Assembly: GCF_020360975.1 (NCBI RefSeq)
Contig: NW_025408674.1
Location: 1,426,001 to 1,490,000, forward strand
Direction: 5' to 3'
Length of the DNA: 64,000 nt
Source: Hirsutella rhossiliensis
Taxonomy: Eukaryota > Ascomycota > Sordariomycetes > Hypocreales > Ophiocordycipitaceae
Part shown: positions 47,284 to 58,242 of the stretch, piece by piece
Position numbering within the stretch: the stretch's first letter is position 1
How the letters are laid out: every line of letters starts with the position of its first letter
Notes under the pieces: model-generated
Told to the model about the DNA's origin: nothing
Databases searched by the model: none
The model's input: only the letters and a program-made list of their open reading frames with translations
Made by a program: the position numbers and the translations under genes

Positions 47284-47793
47284 TCATTCCACCATGTCGG
47301 CCCCCCGCGCCCTCCATACTGGCTCGCTGAATCTAGACAGCGTCTCGAGCTTGCCGTCACCGAGCTTGACATGTGCGGAGCGGATCATACGGGGCTCGAG
47401 ACGGAGGGTGGTACGTAGATCCTGATGGACCTTTGTCGAGGCGTCGTAGCGCATGACGAAATAGTGACCGTGGGTGTGCTTCATCTGATGGATCGAGGTG
47501 GGCTTGGGGAGCGAGAAGATGCCCCAATTGGACATGCCTCGGACGACACCGCCATTTCTGAGGACCATGGACCCGACAGTGTGGGCGATCCTGGGGGCAC
47601 AGAGTATTGTGAGTACGACGGGCGGCGAGAAGTGGTTGTCGGGGGGAATGGGGAGAGGACATACTCCTTCACCTCGGCGACGTTGCCCGGCCGGACCTGT
47701 TTTTCTCGGGTCAGCATGAAAGACGAAGCGTGCAAAGCTGGTCGCGGTGTTCCATGGGGGTCGGCTTACAATCGCAATGAGTTCGTAGAGCAT
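47284..47793 (-). CDS. MRP17: Mitochondrial small-subunit ribosomal protein bS6m (Mrp17)
   Basis: Three exons (47793-47770, 47696-47665, 47590-47284) give 120 residues. The first two exons are tiny, encoding MLYELIAI and VRPGNVAEVKE; the third continues EIAHTVGSMVLRNGGVVRGM, NWGIFSLPKP, HTHGHYFVMRYDAS and RMIRSAHVKLGDGKLETLSR. This is the bS6 ribosomal fold (beta-alpha-beta-beta-alpha-beta) with the Trp and YxRYDAS features of mitochondrial homologues. It is a component of the mitochondrial 37S subunit. There is no cleavable presequence; the protein starts directly with the first beta strand, as in other fungal bS6m proteins. The same-strand neighbour upstream is NDUFAF6, another mitochondrial gene. 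Confidence 0.92.
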   Translation of the reverse strand: MLYELIAIVSRPPWNTATSFARFVFHADPRKTGPAGQRRRGEGVCPLPIPPDNHFSPPVVLTILCAPRIAHTVGSMVLRNGGVVRGMSNWGIFSLPKPTSIHQMKHTHGHYFVMRYDASTKVHQDLRTTLRLEPRMIRSAHVKLGDGKLETLSRFSEPVWRARGADMVE

Positions 47794-48217
47794 CTTGACG
47801 ACGACATCTACGCGGGAAGTTTGTCGACAGTCGCAAGTTCATCACCCAAGATAGGCGCTGGGGCAAATTTGGAGCAGGGGTGGTGGGAAGAGCCGAAGAT
47901 TTGCCGTCACAGGTTGTGAGCGGCGTTTCTCGAGAACCGCCACTCGCGAGACAGACGGAATCAATGGAGGAAATCGAGGGGAAGGGGAGGGAGGGGGTGG
48001 ATCTCAAGCCAATTTGAGTGCTCTGTAAGAGGCAGTTTGTTCTTTAAATATAGACGTATTCACCACGACGGGTGATCAAGCATATTACAACTACAGTCCC
48101 CTTTCTTCTCTGACCAGATACACCCCATATTTATTTCACAGTTATTGATAAATCGACATGAACATGCGCAGTTGAAGGTTGAGAAAAGTTCTTCCCTTAT
48201 CGTGCCAGTTCATTTCT
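47794..48217. promoter_or_regulatory. Intergenic region upstream of MRP17
   Basis: 424 bp between the NDUFAF6 stop and the MRP17 start on the same strand. The part nearest NDUFAF6 (about 48020-48200) is clearly AT-richer than its surroundings, as expected for a 3' UTR. I see no gene. Confidence 0.45.
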
Positions 48218-49378
48218 TCATAGTTGTTGCTTTGACAAAGCTTGCCATATCCTCCACGGCAGCCTCCAGCCGCTACTCTTCACGGCAAACGGGTCAAAGT
48301 TGACCTTTTCGAGGGACTCCAAGAACTGCCCTGCAGGAATGGCTTCCAGGAAAGCGCCAAAGCTTCGGTGAATCTCCATTGGCACGTCATGCTGCTGCTC
48401 GTTGTGCTCGTAGACGTGCTCAACCTCCCCCTGGTGCTCAAATTCGTGGCCCGCGTCGTCGCCGTCCTTCAGCCGCCTCAGCATCTCGCGCGCCGTAATT
48501 AGGTGGTCGTTGGCCCTCGTCGCCACCTTGAAAACAGCGTCTTGTAGGCCCTGCGCATTGGGCCCTTCTCGAAACACTTCTTCCTCCTTGACGCCTTGCT
48601 CTGCCATGACGTCCAAGGGCAGCAGGAGACTCGGTTCCCGTGTGCTCGGGGCCTCCGCCCCAGAGGGCGTCACGACCGGCTGAGCAGGCGATGCTAGTAC
48701 GGGGATGCCTCGTAACACAGCGACAATGCCACACGCCTTGCCAATATGGCTGGCGAGGTGATCCAAGTGCGTCGACCGGACAGGCATCAACGCCAGCGTC
48801 GCGTACATCATGGTCGAGTACGTGCTCTCGGCATAGTCCTCCAGGCTCTCCAGGCTTGCAAACGGGCGGTTATCCATGTGCTTGCCTCTTGTCCTGACCA
48901 ATCTCGAGACCCAAAACTTGACCGACTGCTTCTTAGCGGCCCCGGCTCTCTCTTCCAGCTCGAGCAGTACCTTGTGGAGGAGGATACAAATCGGTTCGCG
49001 AGGGGGGCGGCCCGCAAACGTATTGTCGATGGACTCTTGCCAGAACTTGAAGCGCAAAGCGCCAATCGTCGGGTTCGAGACGAGCTCGGGGAGCCGGACC
49101 AGCTCGAGGTTCAGCATGCGCAGGGCGGCGTAGGCGTCTTGGACGGGAGGAGGAACGAATCGGCGTACGAGGTGCGCATCGTAGTCGCTCTTGCTAGAAC
49201 GGCGTGTAAGCCAAGCGGGACAGCCGTGAGCGATGCCGCCGTACGCCTACTGAAGCTGCGCCAAACAATATTTTCTTGCCGACTCGATATCAGCGTCCGT
49301 CACGTAGCGACGACGGCTGTTGGCCGGGCCGTAGAGGAGCCTTTTCAGGCCATTGCCCGCCAGCGATGGCCGACGCAT
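48218..49378 (-). CDS. NDUFAF6: Mitochondrial complex I assembly factor 6 (NDUFAF6, squalene/phytoene synthase fold)
   Basis: Two exons (49378-49251 and 49193-48218, 57-nt intron) give 367 residues. The N-terminus MRRPSLAGNGLKRLLYGPAN is an Arg-rich mitochondrial presequence. The trans-isoprenyl-diphosphate synthase-like fold then starts with DADIESARKYCLAQL and continues KSDYDAHLVRRFVPPPVQDA, LRMLNLELVRLPELVSNPT and ALRFKFWQESIDNTFAG. The C-terminus (FDPFAVKSSGWRLPWRIWQA) is typical of the NDUFAF6 group. These proteins resemble phytoene synthase but lack its Asp-rich catalytic motifs and act in early assembly of respiratory complex I. An upstream in-frame ATG at 49492 exists but lies near the RAD5 promoter. 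It is divergent from RAD5, 343 bp away. Confidence 0.86.
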
Positions 49379-49721
49379 ACAGAGAGTGGTGCTGCGTGAG
49401 GTGCGCCTCACGAAAGGGCCAGAGTTTTCGCTAACGGCCGTGGGCCAATGGGCGGCATGGTGTTTAAGCTTGGTCATCCCAGCCAGGGTCAAAATTCGAG
49501 GGATGATAAATCAATCAATGCTTCTCCGTATATCTAATGACGTCGCGCCCCTTTCGCGTAAGATATCCACTTTCGCTATTCCCTTGAAATTTGGTCACGT
49601 GACCATTTACGCGATCTAGTCGCGCCGTTCCCCCGAGGCGCGTCTCCCCATCAAACGTCTACACGCCAGTGTCACACCGTAAGGCATCTGCCTCGAATGC
49701 ATCCAATGAGCACTGCGAATC
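49379..49721. promoter_or_regulatory. Compact bidirectional promoter between NDUFAF6 and RAD5
   Basis: 343 bp serve both divergent genes. It includes a perfect 12-bp palindrome described separately. I see no other gene. Confidence 0.6.
49593..49604. promoter_or_regulatory. Palindromic E-box GGTCACGTGACC
   Basis: A perfect 12-bp palindrome centred on CACGTG lies about 120 bp upstream of the RAD5 start and 215 bp upstream of NDUFAF6. GTCACGTGAC is the classic target of bHLH proteins of the Cbf1/USF type. Binding here is inferred from sequence only. Confidence 0.6.
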
Positions 49722-52700
49722 ATGTATTTCGGTGCCTCACAAGAGCCTCCGTCGAAGAAGCGGAGGTTCTTCAAGGAGCCGGCTGAAGAAACACTACGTC
49801 TCGCAACACGCAGCCCCAAGCCCAGCAGTTCGCCACCACACGAAAAGCCGCTTAAGCGCGAGGACGAGAAGCACGCCGCCTTTGCCGAGATACCCGAGAA
49901 CGAAGCGCTACCGGAACGGTCTGCATCTGTGCAGCCGCCTGGCGAACCGAAGCAAGAATCGTCTTCGGTGACATTTGACCCAGTCTTGTTCGAAAGCTTC
50001 ATAGGAGACAAGCTCAGCCCTGATGCCCTGACCATCATCCGGGACAATTGCGGAGACAGCCTCGAGCGAGCCGTCAATATGTACTTTGATGGAACATACA
50101 AGAAACTGTCAAAATCCGCGTCACAGGGAATGCTCGGTCGGTCTCCCTCCACTGGTCACGATCGGGCAGAGCCGAGCTCTGCACCGCCGCTGCCCGCCGT
50201 TCGTCCGAGCATACCACGGTCGAGGTATGTCGGCGCTTTTGGTGTTGAAGGCTGGGCCACGCGGAGTGGAGCAAACATTCTCAAACATGGCGATGTTGTC
50301 AAGATAGAACGGCAGAAGATTCAACCCCCTCAGCGACCCACGGTCAAGGCCAAGCTGGGCGCTCCGAGCACACCTGTACGGGCCAATCCTGCGGCATCAC
50401 GGCGGGTTGATGTCATTGTTCGATTCACGAATCAATCAGGCGCCGAAATCGGACGACTAGCCAAGGATACGGCCAACTGGGTGTCGACGCTGATGGATCA
50501 GAACGTGTGCATTTTTGAAGGAACCTGCGTTTATGCTCCCGATCACCTTCGGACGAATGACACCGTGTTTCTGCAACTGCGTTGTTCCCTTCTGAACTCG
50601 GCATTTGCGAAACGAAGCTTCAAGCTCGCGGACGACAGACCCACCAATTTCTACCAGCAAAGCGAGACGACCGACGAGAAGGAGCTCAGACTACGCCAGG
50701 TGGCTCTGATCAGGCTGTTCCAGGAGATCAACCTTCAACCCACAATGGCAAATGCTGCAGCCAGGGACGGACGCAAGGGTCTTCTTCAAGCCGCTGAGAT
50801 GGACGAGCAGAAGCAGAAAGATCCCAAAAAGACCGCTGCAAACAAGGGGCCCGAGTCGCCACCAAACTCTTCTGATGCTGAGGAGGGTGAAGAGCTCGAA
50901 CAAGACCAACTCGATGCTCTATACAAGAAGGCGCAATGTTTCGATTTCAGCACCCCGGAAGCTGAGCCTGCCGAAACCTTTGCGATGACGCTTCGACCAT
51001 ATCAGAAACAGTCGCTCTACTGGATGATGGCCAAGGAAAGGGACGAGAAAAGCAACAGAGAGCCATCCATGCATCCCCTGTGGGAAGAATACACCTGGCC
51101 TGTCAAGGATGTGGACGACAAAGACTTACCCATAACTGAAGGGCAGCCCAAATTCTACGTCAATCCATACTCGGGAGATCTATCGCTTGACTTCCCGGTC
51201 CAGGAGCAGCACTGCTTGGGAGGCATCCTAGCCGACGAGATGGGCCTAGGCAAGACGATTCAGATGCTCAGCTTGATTCACTCTCACAGATCAGAGGCTG
51301 CTCGCAAGTCCCGGCTCTCTGCTGGCGGCATCTCTAATGTAAACCAGTTGCCAAGACTGGGCGCGAATTCCGCAAGCGTTCTTTGGGCTCCTTGCACGAC
51401 CCTGGTCGTTGCGCCAATGTCGCTGCTCGCGCAGTGGCAGAGCGAGGCCGAAAAGGCGTCTCAACAAGGGACTATGAAAATTGAACTGTACTATGGCAAC
51501 GACAAGACAAGCAACCTTCAAGCATTGTGCTGCAGCGCGAATGCTTCCAGCGCTCCGGATCTCGTCATTACCAGCTACGGCATCGTTCTCTCGGAATTCG
51601 GCAGCATCGCGGCCAAGAACGGCGACAAGTCTTTTCACAACGGTCTATTCTCATTGAGGTTCTTCCGCGTCATTCTTGACGAGGCTCATCACATTAAGAA
51701 CAGAGCTTCAAAGACCGCCAAAGCGTGCTACGAGATATCTGCCGATCACCGGTGGGTGCTAACAGGCACGCCCATCGTCAACAAGCTTGAGGACTTGTTT
51801 AGTCTTGTGCGCTTCCTCGCAGTCGAGCCCTGGAACAACTTTTCGTTCTGGAAGACTTTCATCACGTTGCCATTTGAAGCCGGGGACTTTATGCGCGCGC
51901 TCGACGTTGTACAGACGGTGTTGGAGCCGCTCGTCATGCGGCGAACCAAGGATATGAAGACCCCGAACGGCGAGCCGCTGGTGACGCTCCCACCCAAAGA
52001 GATTGAGATTGTGAATGTCGAGCTGTCCAAACCGGAGCGAGAAATCTACGACTACATCTTCATGAAGGCAAAACGGACATTGTCTAACAATGTCGAGGCA
52101 GGGACCGTCATGAAGGCGTTTACCACCATCTTTGCACAGATTCTGCGGCTGCGCCAATCCTGCTGTCATCCAGTCATGGTCCGTAACCAGGACATTGTCG
52201 CGGATGAGGAGGTGGCTGGAGCTGCGGCAGATGCAGCGGCTGGTTTGGCCGACGACATGGACCTTGAGTCCCTCATCACACAGTTCACAGCCGCGGCGGA
52301 TGAAGCTGTCAAGAACAGCAGTGCGTACGGCACGAATGCGTTGGAGGAGATACGCAACGAAGCCGAAAAAGAGTGCACGCTGTGCTTTGAGGATCCGATG
52401 AAGGATCAGCTCGTTACCGGCTGCTGGCATTCGGCCTGCAAGAAGTGTCTACTCGACTTCATGAATCACGAAAGCGATCGTGGCGTCGTCCCGCGATGCT
52501 TCAATTGTCGCGAGCCTCTCAACAAGAGGGATCTGTTTGAAGTGGTTCGACACGATGACGATCTGGATGCGCTGTCCAAGCCTCGCATCAGCCTTCAACG
52601 GTTGGGCGTCAACGAATCCTCGGCCAAGGTGGCGGCGCTAATTTCCCACCTACGGGACATGCGGAGGGAGCATCCAAGCATGAAGTCTGTCATCTTTTCC

Positions 52701-53195
52701 CAGTTCACGTCGTTTCTGTCCTTGATTGAGCCAGCTCTTTTGCGAGCAAACATCAAGTTCCTGCGCTTGGACGGCACCATGGCCCAGCGAGCGCGAGCTG
52801 CCGTCTTGGACGAGTTTGCGGAGAAGAAAGGTTTTCTGGTTCTACTCATCAGCCTTCGGGCGGGTGGCGTCGGCTTGAACCTAACGAGCGCCGGTAGGGT
52901 GTTCATGATGGACCCCTGGTGGAGCTTTGCCGTTGAGGCGCAGGCAATTGACCGAGTACACAGGTTGGGGCAGGAGGGGCAGGTGTTGGTCAAGAGATTC
53001 ATCGTCAAGGAGAGCGTGGAGGAGAGGATGTTGAGGATTCAGGAGAGGAAGAAGTTTATGTAAGTCTGGGCCTGGATGAATTACCTGGGATCGAATTATG
53101 CTAACAGTTGTGGTAGCGCAACTTCACTAGGAATGATGAGCGACGAGGAGAAGAAGCTGCAGCGTATCGAAGACATCAAGGAGTTGCTGAGCTAG
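49722..53195 (+). CDS. RAD5: DNA repair helicase-ubiquitin ligase Rad5
   Basis: Two exons (49722-53059 and 53117-53195) give 1138 residues. Rad5 extends mono-ubiquitin on PCNA to K63 chains with Ubc13-Mms2 and remodels stalled forks, directing error-free damage tolerance. A UBA-like or CUE-like helical patch (LSPDALTIIRDNCGDSLERA) lies near residue 95-115. The HIRAN domain occupies about 165-290 (RYVGAFGVEGWATRSG). The SNF2 ATPase has GILADEMGLGKT at about 507 and VILDEAHHIKN at about 650. A C3HC4 RING at about 884-933 (CTLCFEDP, GCWHSACKKC, CFNC) is inserted in the ATPase. The second helicase lobe carries FLRLDGTMAQ, SLRAGGVGLNL and DRVHRLGQ. The final exon adds ATSLGMMSDEEKKLQRIED. All key motifs look intact. 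Confidence 0.94.
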
Positions 53196-53493
53196 TCCGC
53201 GGAGACTGGGCCGAAGCAAGAGTTGGCTAGATAGTGGTTGCTATTCACGAGCTATGGGCACGCGCGGAGACGCTTTGCTGCATCCGGACGGGCGCATGTC
53301 ATCCTTGGGACGCGGAGTTTGCATATCGGCGGCGGATCGAGACAAACGAGACATAAACGACGATTGGCGTCTCTGTGTTTGCACTGACTATGGACAAATC
53401 ACACCACTTTTATCACTTTATATGCGTGTTGATGAATATGACGAGTTTCTAGATTCCGTCCAGCGGCTATCGCACCCGGCCAATCCCAGCCCT

Positions 53494-54838
53494 CTACAGT
53501 TTGACGATGACTTTGTTGGCGGCGTCCTTTTCCTTTTCGTCACCAAAGACGTTGATGTTCCAACGAGGTTTGTCTGAGCCGATCCGGGGTCAGCCGTGAT
53601 GCGTTTGCTTGGCCTCTCACATCTGCAAGGCCACTTACTTGTATATGGAACATTGAAGCGCTGCGGCGACTGGCCAAGTTTCTCGATGGCGTCAAAAGCC
53701 TCGTCATCAATTTCGACGTCGACAAAGTTCTCACGGATGCGCGAGGGCGTGACCGACTTTGGGATGACGGTGTGATTGCCCCTCGTGCACCAGGCCAGGA
53801 TGACCTGGGCCGGGGTGACGATCTTGCCCTGGGTCTTGGAGAGGCGGTCGGCGACGGCTTGGACCTCGGGAGCGTTGACGAGGAGAGGCAGGCCGCAGGG
53901 GTTGTTGCCGAAAGTTGAGTAGGCGGTGGTGACGATATGCTTCTTGGCGCAGTAGTCGAGGAGGCGGGGGTCGGGGATGCGTGGGTGACGCTCGATTTGG
54001 TTGACGGCAGGGACCACGCCGGTGTCTTGGATGATGGCTTCGAGCTGGGGAGGGACGTGTGAGCGATGCTTTGAGGTCCTTTCGGGCTCAAAGGTATTTT
54101 GGTTGCGCGATTTCCCCACGAGGGCTCTTCAAGGGGAGAAGCGGCAGCCAGAACGAGGGTCGACTTACATGCTCGACGGTAAAGTTGGAAACACCGACGG
54201 ATCGAGCTTTGGACTTGGAGAGCTGGGTCATGGCTGCAGGTTTCGGATGTTAGCCGGTCAGGGGCTCCCTGAGACGCCGGGATGTTGCCGAACCTTTCCA
54301 CGTTTGGCAGAGGGAGACGCCCTGGTCGAGCTCGACGTCACCCTCTTTGGCGGCCTTGGGGAAGTGGTCATCGCCGGATTTGAAGGATATGGGCCAATGG
54401 ATCAGATAGAGCTGTTGACGGGGGATTTGATCAGCTCAACCTTGTCCCTTGTCTGCAGTTTGCGCGAGAGAAGTGCGGTATTAGTCCTGAGAACGGGTGA
54501 AGGCCACAAACATCGAGGTAGTCAAGCTTCAGCTCCGTCAAGGTATCGTCGAGGGCGGCCTCGACGTCCTCGGGGCGGTGCTTTGTGTTCCAGAGCTTGG
54601 ACGTGATGAAGATATCCTCGCGCTTGAGACCGGGGACGTCGGCGAGGGCGCGCTCGAGGCCCCCGGCGACCTCGGGCTGGTTGCCGTAGATCTTGGCGAG
54701 GTCGAGATGGCGGTAGCCCGTCTTGAGGGCCTCGTAAATGCCATCGCCGACCTGGCCGGGCTCGGCCTGCCAGGTTCCGTAGCCGATCTTGGGCATCTTG
54801 TGGCCCGTGTTGAGGGTTACGGTGCGCCCCGAAGACAT
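53494..54838 (-). CDS. Aldo-keto reductase (NADPH-dependent, xylose/aldose reductase type)
   Basis: Five exons (54838-54512, 54411-54294, 54233-54169, 54044-53639, 53573-53494) give 331 residues. The catalytic tetrad is visible as Asp46, Tyr51, Lys81 and His114 ([29 protein letters not shown]). The cofactor segment [14 protein letters not shown] has the Lys-Ser...Arg...Asn pattern typical of NADPH binding. The C-terminus [14 protein letters not shown] fits the aldose-reductase branch. It should reduce aldehydes or aldoses such as glyceraldehyde or pentoses in the cytosol; the true substrate cannot be read from sequence. The start at 54838 ([12 protein letters not shown]) begins directly at the first beta hairpin; an upstream in-frame ATG at 54952 would add a low-complexity Ser-rich leader. 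It is tail to tail with RAD5, about 300 bp away. Confidence 0.92.
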
Positions 54839-56840
54839 GTTTGCTTCTATATTGGTTTGAGCTGTCGAGATTTGAGTGTAGTCGGACGAAGAGAGCTGTT
54901 GGTCGGGGGGGCAGGAGGAGGGCAAGGAGGAAGAGGCCGAGAACGATGACAAGCTACGGGGGACGGAAGACGGATGGGATGGATGGAGGGGGAGGGGGCG
55001 GCGGCGGCGTCGGAGGAGCTCGTGTGGATACGTGACGTGAGTGTCAAGGGGCCGGTGGAGGACGCGATCCAGTAGCGCCGCCGTTCAGGACGAGTGGAGG
55101 CTCCGAGAGTCTCTGCAGGCAGGGGTCATGCATGGCCGAGGTGCTAACAGTCTTGATCGTTGTTTGACTATCTACGGTTCTCGCTACACACACGATCTTG
55201 TCGTCCGAGCATGCCGAGCTTGTTTTCATAGGAGGCAGGAAGAGAGGGGAAGCCAGGCTCTACCGTTGATAAGACGTGGGGGAGGGTGGGTGGTGAAAGC
55301 ATGAAAAAAAGGAAGAAAATAGTGGATGAGGAGGGCGGCAGAAGAAAACATGGCATATATACGAGGGGCAGAAGCTTGAACATTTCGTGATGGCCGTTTT
55401 TTCTCCGCGGTGAGAGTTGGCGGGGCGGTCCCTGCGGAGTTGCTCTTTTAGTTAGTGCAAGTCATGAGACTGGCTAGTGGTTGATGACTAAGAGCGCAGG
55501 GGGCCCGAATAGGAAAGCCGAGCATAAGCAAGGCTTCAGCCGCAACTTCACGATGCCTCGTCGTACAACCTCCACCTCCACCACCACCGCCACCGATCCA
55601 GCATCATACCATTACATTGCTTGCTGTCACGACACCCGGCATCGCTACCCCATGGAACATGCTGGAAGGACGAGCGTCCACAGCCGTGGCACTGGACACG
55701 AGGCGGACAAAGCGAGTTTGACGGATCCCAAGGAAACGTTGGTTTGCCATGGGCCCTCGCGCTCCCCATCTCTTACACCCAGACTTTCTCTTATCAGCGA
55801 CAAACAAGCACGCACCATAAGTACAAGCCGCCGCCACGTCCCAAGCGTCTGTTAGGACCCTGTCGGTAACATTTCGTACGACGGCTTCAAGTGAAGCGCT
55901 CGACAAACAAGCTTGTTGCGACGACCAACGTCTGTCTTTCAGCTGTCGACTTGTACAGAGTCAATCAAGAAACGCAAAAACAACAGCTTTTGAGGCTACA
56001 GCAAAGCAAACCAGCTGATGGCGACGTCGTGCCCGCCGCGCTCTTGCTTGCAACCCGCTGCCAGCCTGGCTCCCGTCTGCAGCTTCCCGTCTCCCGCTTT
56101 GTCTCCTCTCGTGACAGCTCGAGCGCCCTTTCTCTACGCCGTTCGTCTGCTTCTCTCTCCTCTCCCCTCCTACCATTGGGCTAGCCAGCCCCTCGAAAGA
56201 AGGACATGGACAACGAGGCCGCCATTCGCTTTGACATTCTCCGCCCCTTGCCGTGTCTGCCGTGCCGCCATCCGGGTAGTCTCCTCCCCCTCCCCCAGCT
56301 GCGCAATGCTTTGGATCCCCTCGTCCGATGATGGCCTGTCCAGCGACATAAATGGAGAGCAAGAAGGATCACGCGACGGGCAAAATTGCCCCCTTGACGG
56401 GTGATGAGTACAGGCGGCCAAGTCACTCGCCGCCGTCCGCACTGACTGTTTGCCCTTCCTCTTCCCCCGGTTCCCTGTTTTCCGTCTCTTTGCTCCCGGA
56501 GACGGAAACACAAGGCTGGCTGCCTTTTCGTAGTCGGTCGCGAAGACCGGCGCCTTAGATAGCTGGTGTTTCATGGCGTGTGAGTGAAGTGAAAATGGGG
56601 TTAAGAGAAACGAGGCCCTGGCATACCTGGCGTCGGATCCATAACTCGATTGAGGCGGAGGCTGCAGGTCCCTTTCATGACAAAACTATGTCGTCTTTCG
56701 ACGCTTGACATCTGCCCTGCCTTCACCTCGTCTCCCCACTCGCTCAGCTACTCGAAGCTTGAAGCATCCCCATCGTCCGCGAGACAAGGAACAGCCCGTC
56801 AGTAACATATAGACCACGCCTCATCCTCAACGCCTGCATC
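54839..56840. other. 2.0 kb intergenic region
   Basis: This should contain the aldo-keto reductase promoter and that of the membrane protein at 56841. Nothing recognisable is encoded. The first 200 bp is G-rich with GGC repeats. Confidence 0.45.
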
Positions 56841-57365
56841 ATGGTCTGCATTCCCGTCCTGCGCCATACGCCCATTCCTGACCGGAGGGGGCTCGGCGCG
56901 CGGCGTCTCCATGGTCGGAGTGAAAGCGGCTCGCACGCCAAGTTCGGCATCCTGGTCATCGCGTTCGTCTTCGGGTTCGTCATCCTGTTCATCTGGCTCT
57001 ACATCAAGCACCGGGGCAAGGGCGACGAGATACTCCGCCGTCCTGTTTCTCATTGTCCACGAGGAACATCGAAGGGCAAACACAAGCGCAAGCGCAAGCG
57101 CAAAGGCAAGGGCGATGAAAACTGCAACAGTGACGGCAACGGCAATGGCGATGAAAACTGCAATCGCAACGGCAATCGCAACGGCAACGGCAACGACAAC
57201 GGCAACTGCGACAGGAACACACCCAAGCCTGACGTTCCTCGGAGACCTAATGCTGTGCAAAGGATCATCAAAGGCGATACGGCGAACCCTGAGTTGGTTC
57301 CTGAACCGATCGACGGCATTCTTGAGATGCCCCGGGCGACGTACTGTCGCTGGGATCCAAACTAA
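56841..57365 (+). CDS. Putative single-span membrane protein with Asn/Gly-rich tail
   Basis: The open frame encodes 174 residues with no intron. After a polar N-terminus (MVCIPVLRHTPIPDRRGLGA) there is one clear membrane span of about 20 residues (FGILVIAFVFGFVILFIWLY), followed by a basic stop-transfer sequence (IKHRGKGDEILRR), a Lys/Arg tract, and a repetitive Asn/Gly/Asp/Cys-rich segment. The C-terminal 45 residues are non-repetitive. I do not recognise a family. The opposite strand is also open across this whole interval, because the repeat reads there as alternating Ala and Val, so strand choice rests on the well-formed membrane segment and stop-transfer charges. Small introns cannot be excluded. 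Confidence 0.5.
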   Translation: MVCIPVLRHTPIPDRRGLGARRLHGRSESGSHAKFGILVIAFVFGFVILFIWLYIKHRGKGDEILRRPVSHCPRGTSKGKHKRKRKRKGKGDENCNSDGNGNGDENCNRNGNRNGNGNDNGNCDRNTPKPDVPRRPNAVQRIIKGDTANPELVPEPIDGILEMPRATYCRWDPN

Positions 57366-57891
57366 GCGACAAGTGACTCCCTCGGGGAGGCAGCGATGTG
57401 ATCGGGTCGGCCATTCGGAATCCTGACGTACGCTTGCCGACGCGGATGGAAGAGAAGAGGGGGGAGGGAGCATGGTGGCACGCGGCATGCGAATGGGGAA
57501 ACCGATTATAGAATCTTGCACTGCGAGTTGAAGATGAATACATAAAACTAGCTTGGCGTCTCCAGATGGTGAGAATATCCCGTCCTCCCTGACTTGTCCT
57601 TTAGGCATAAAAATCCCTTACACCGGCCTTCGCATGTGCCCATCCATTTAGTTCGTGTAGCGCCTTTTCGGCTCTCAAAAGCGCAGCCCATGTTTTACAA
57701 AGAAGAGGGTAAAGATGAAGATGAAGAAGAATGGCACCTGTACGACTATGCCCAAGTGCTCATAGAAAGGGGAAAGAACAGGTCAAGGTGAGAATGGCTT
57801 CGAGGACAAATAGAAAACGGGAGGCGGGCAGCCAAAGGCTAACTCATGAGCTGAAGGGCGCCACTCGCGGCGCCACTCGCCCATGACAGCA
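57366..57891. other. Convergent intergenic region
   Basis: About 530 bp of presumed 3' sequence between two converging small membrane-protein genes. A frame between 57594 and 57791 ends in an acidic and basic stretch but resembles nothing known. Confidence 0.45.
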
Positions 57892-58242
57892 TCAAGCATC
57901 GGCCGCTGGCTCGTCCGGGTTGGGCGGCGGCGGGTCGTCAGGCGGAGCCGGGGCCGCATCGGAGGCCTTTGAGGCCTGGGAGCTCTTGCTGCTGGCCGAC
58001 TTGCGCCGATGACGGTGCCCACGGCGGGAATGGCGACGGTTGGAGAAGCGGATGGAGCCGCGGTAGATGTAGAGAAAGGCACCAAAGGCGATGAGGAAGA
58101 GGCCGACGACGAGGCCGACGACAAGGCCGATCTGGACATTTGCGTTTTCGCCGGCGTTTTCGGAGAACTGGCGGCGCTGCGGCAGGGAAGATGAGACGAA
58201 CCGGGGACCAGGGCCAGGCCCAGAGAGCGGCAGGACATGCAT
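57892..58242 (-). CDS. Small single-span membrane protein with basic tail, uncharacterised
   Basis: Starting at the ATG at 58242 (MHVLPLSGPGPGPRFVSSSL) the protein has 116 residues. A polar N-terminal part (RRQFSENAGENANVQ) leads into a membrane span with Gly-x3-Gly spacing (GLVVGLVVGLFLIAFGAFLY), then IYRGSIRFSNRRHSRRGHRH and a Ser/Lys-rich cytoplasmic-type tail ending in Pro-rich acidic residues. The positive-inside rule predicts the tail is cytosolic. The frame stays open upstream to 58494, but that part is Pro/Ser low complexity, so I prefer the shorter form. I believe similar small proteins occur in other Sordariomycetes, but I cannot name a family or function. Confidence 0.6.
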   Translation of the reverse strand: MHVLPLSGPGPGPRFVSSSLPQRRQFSENAGENANVQIGLVVGLVVGLFLIAFGAFLYIYRGSIRFSNRRHSRRGHRHRRKSASSKSSQASKASDAAPAPPDDPPPPNPDEPAADA

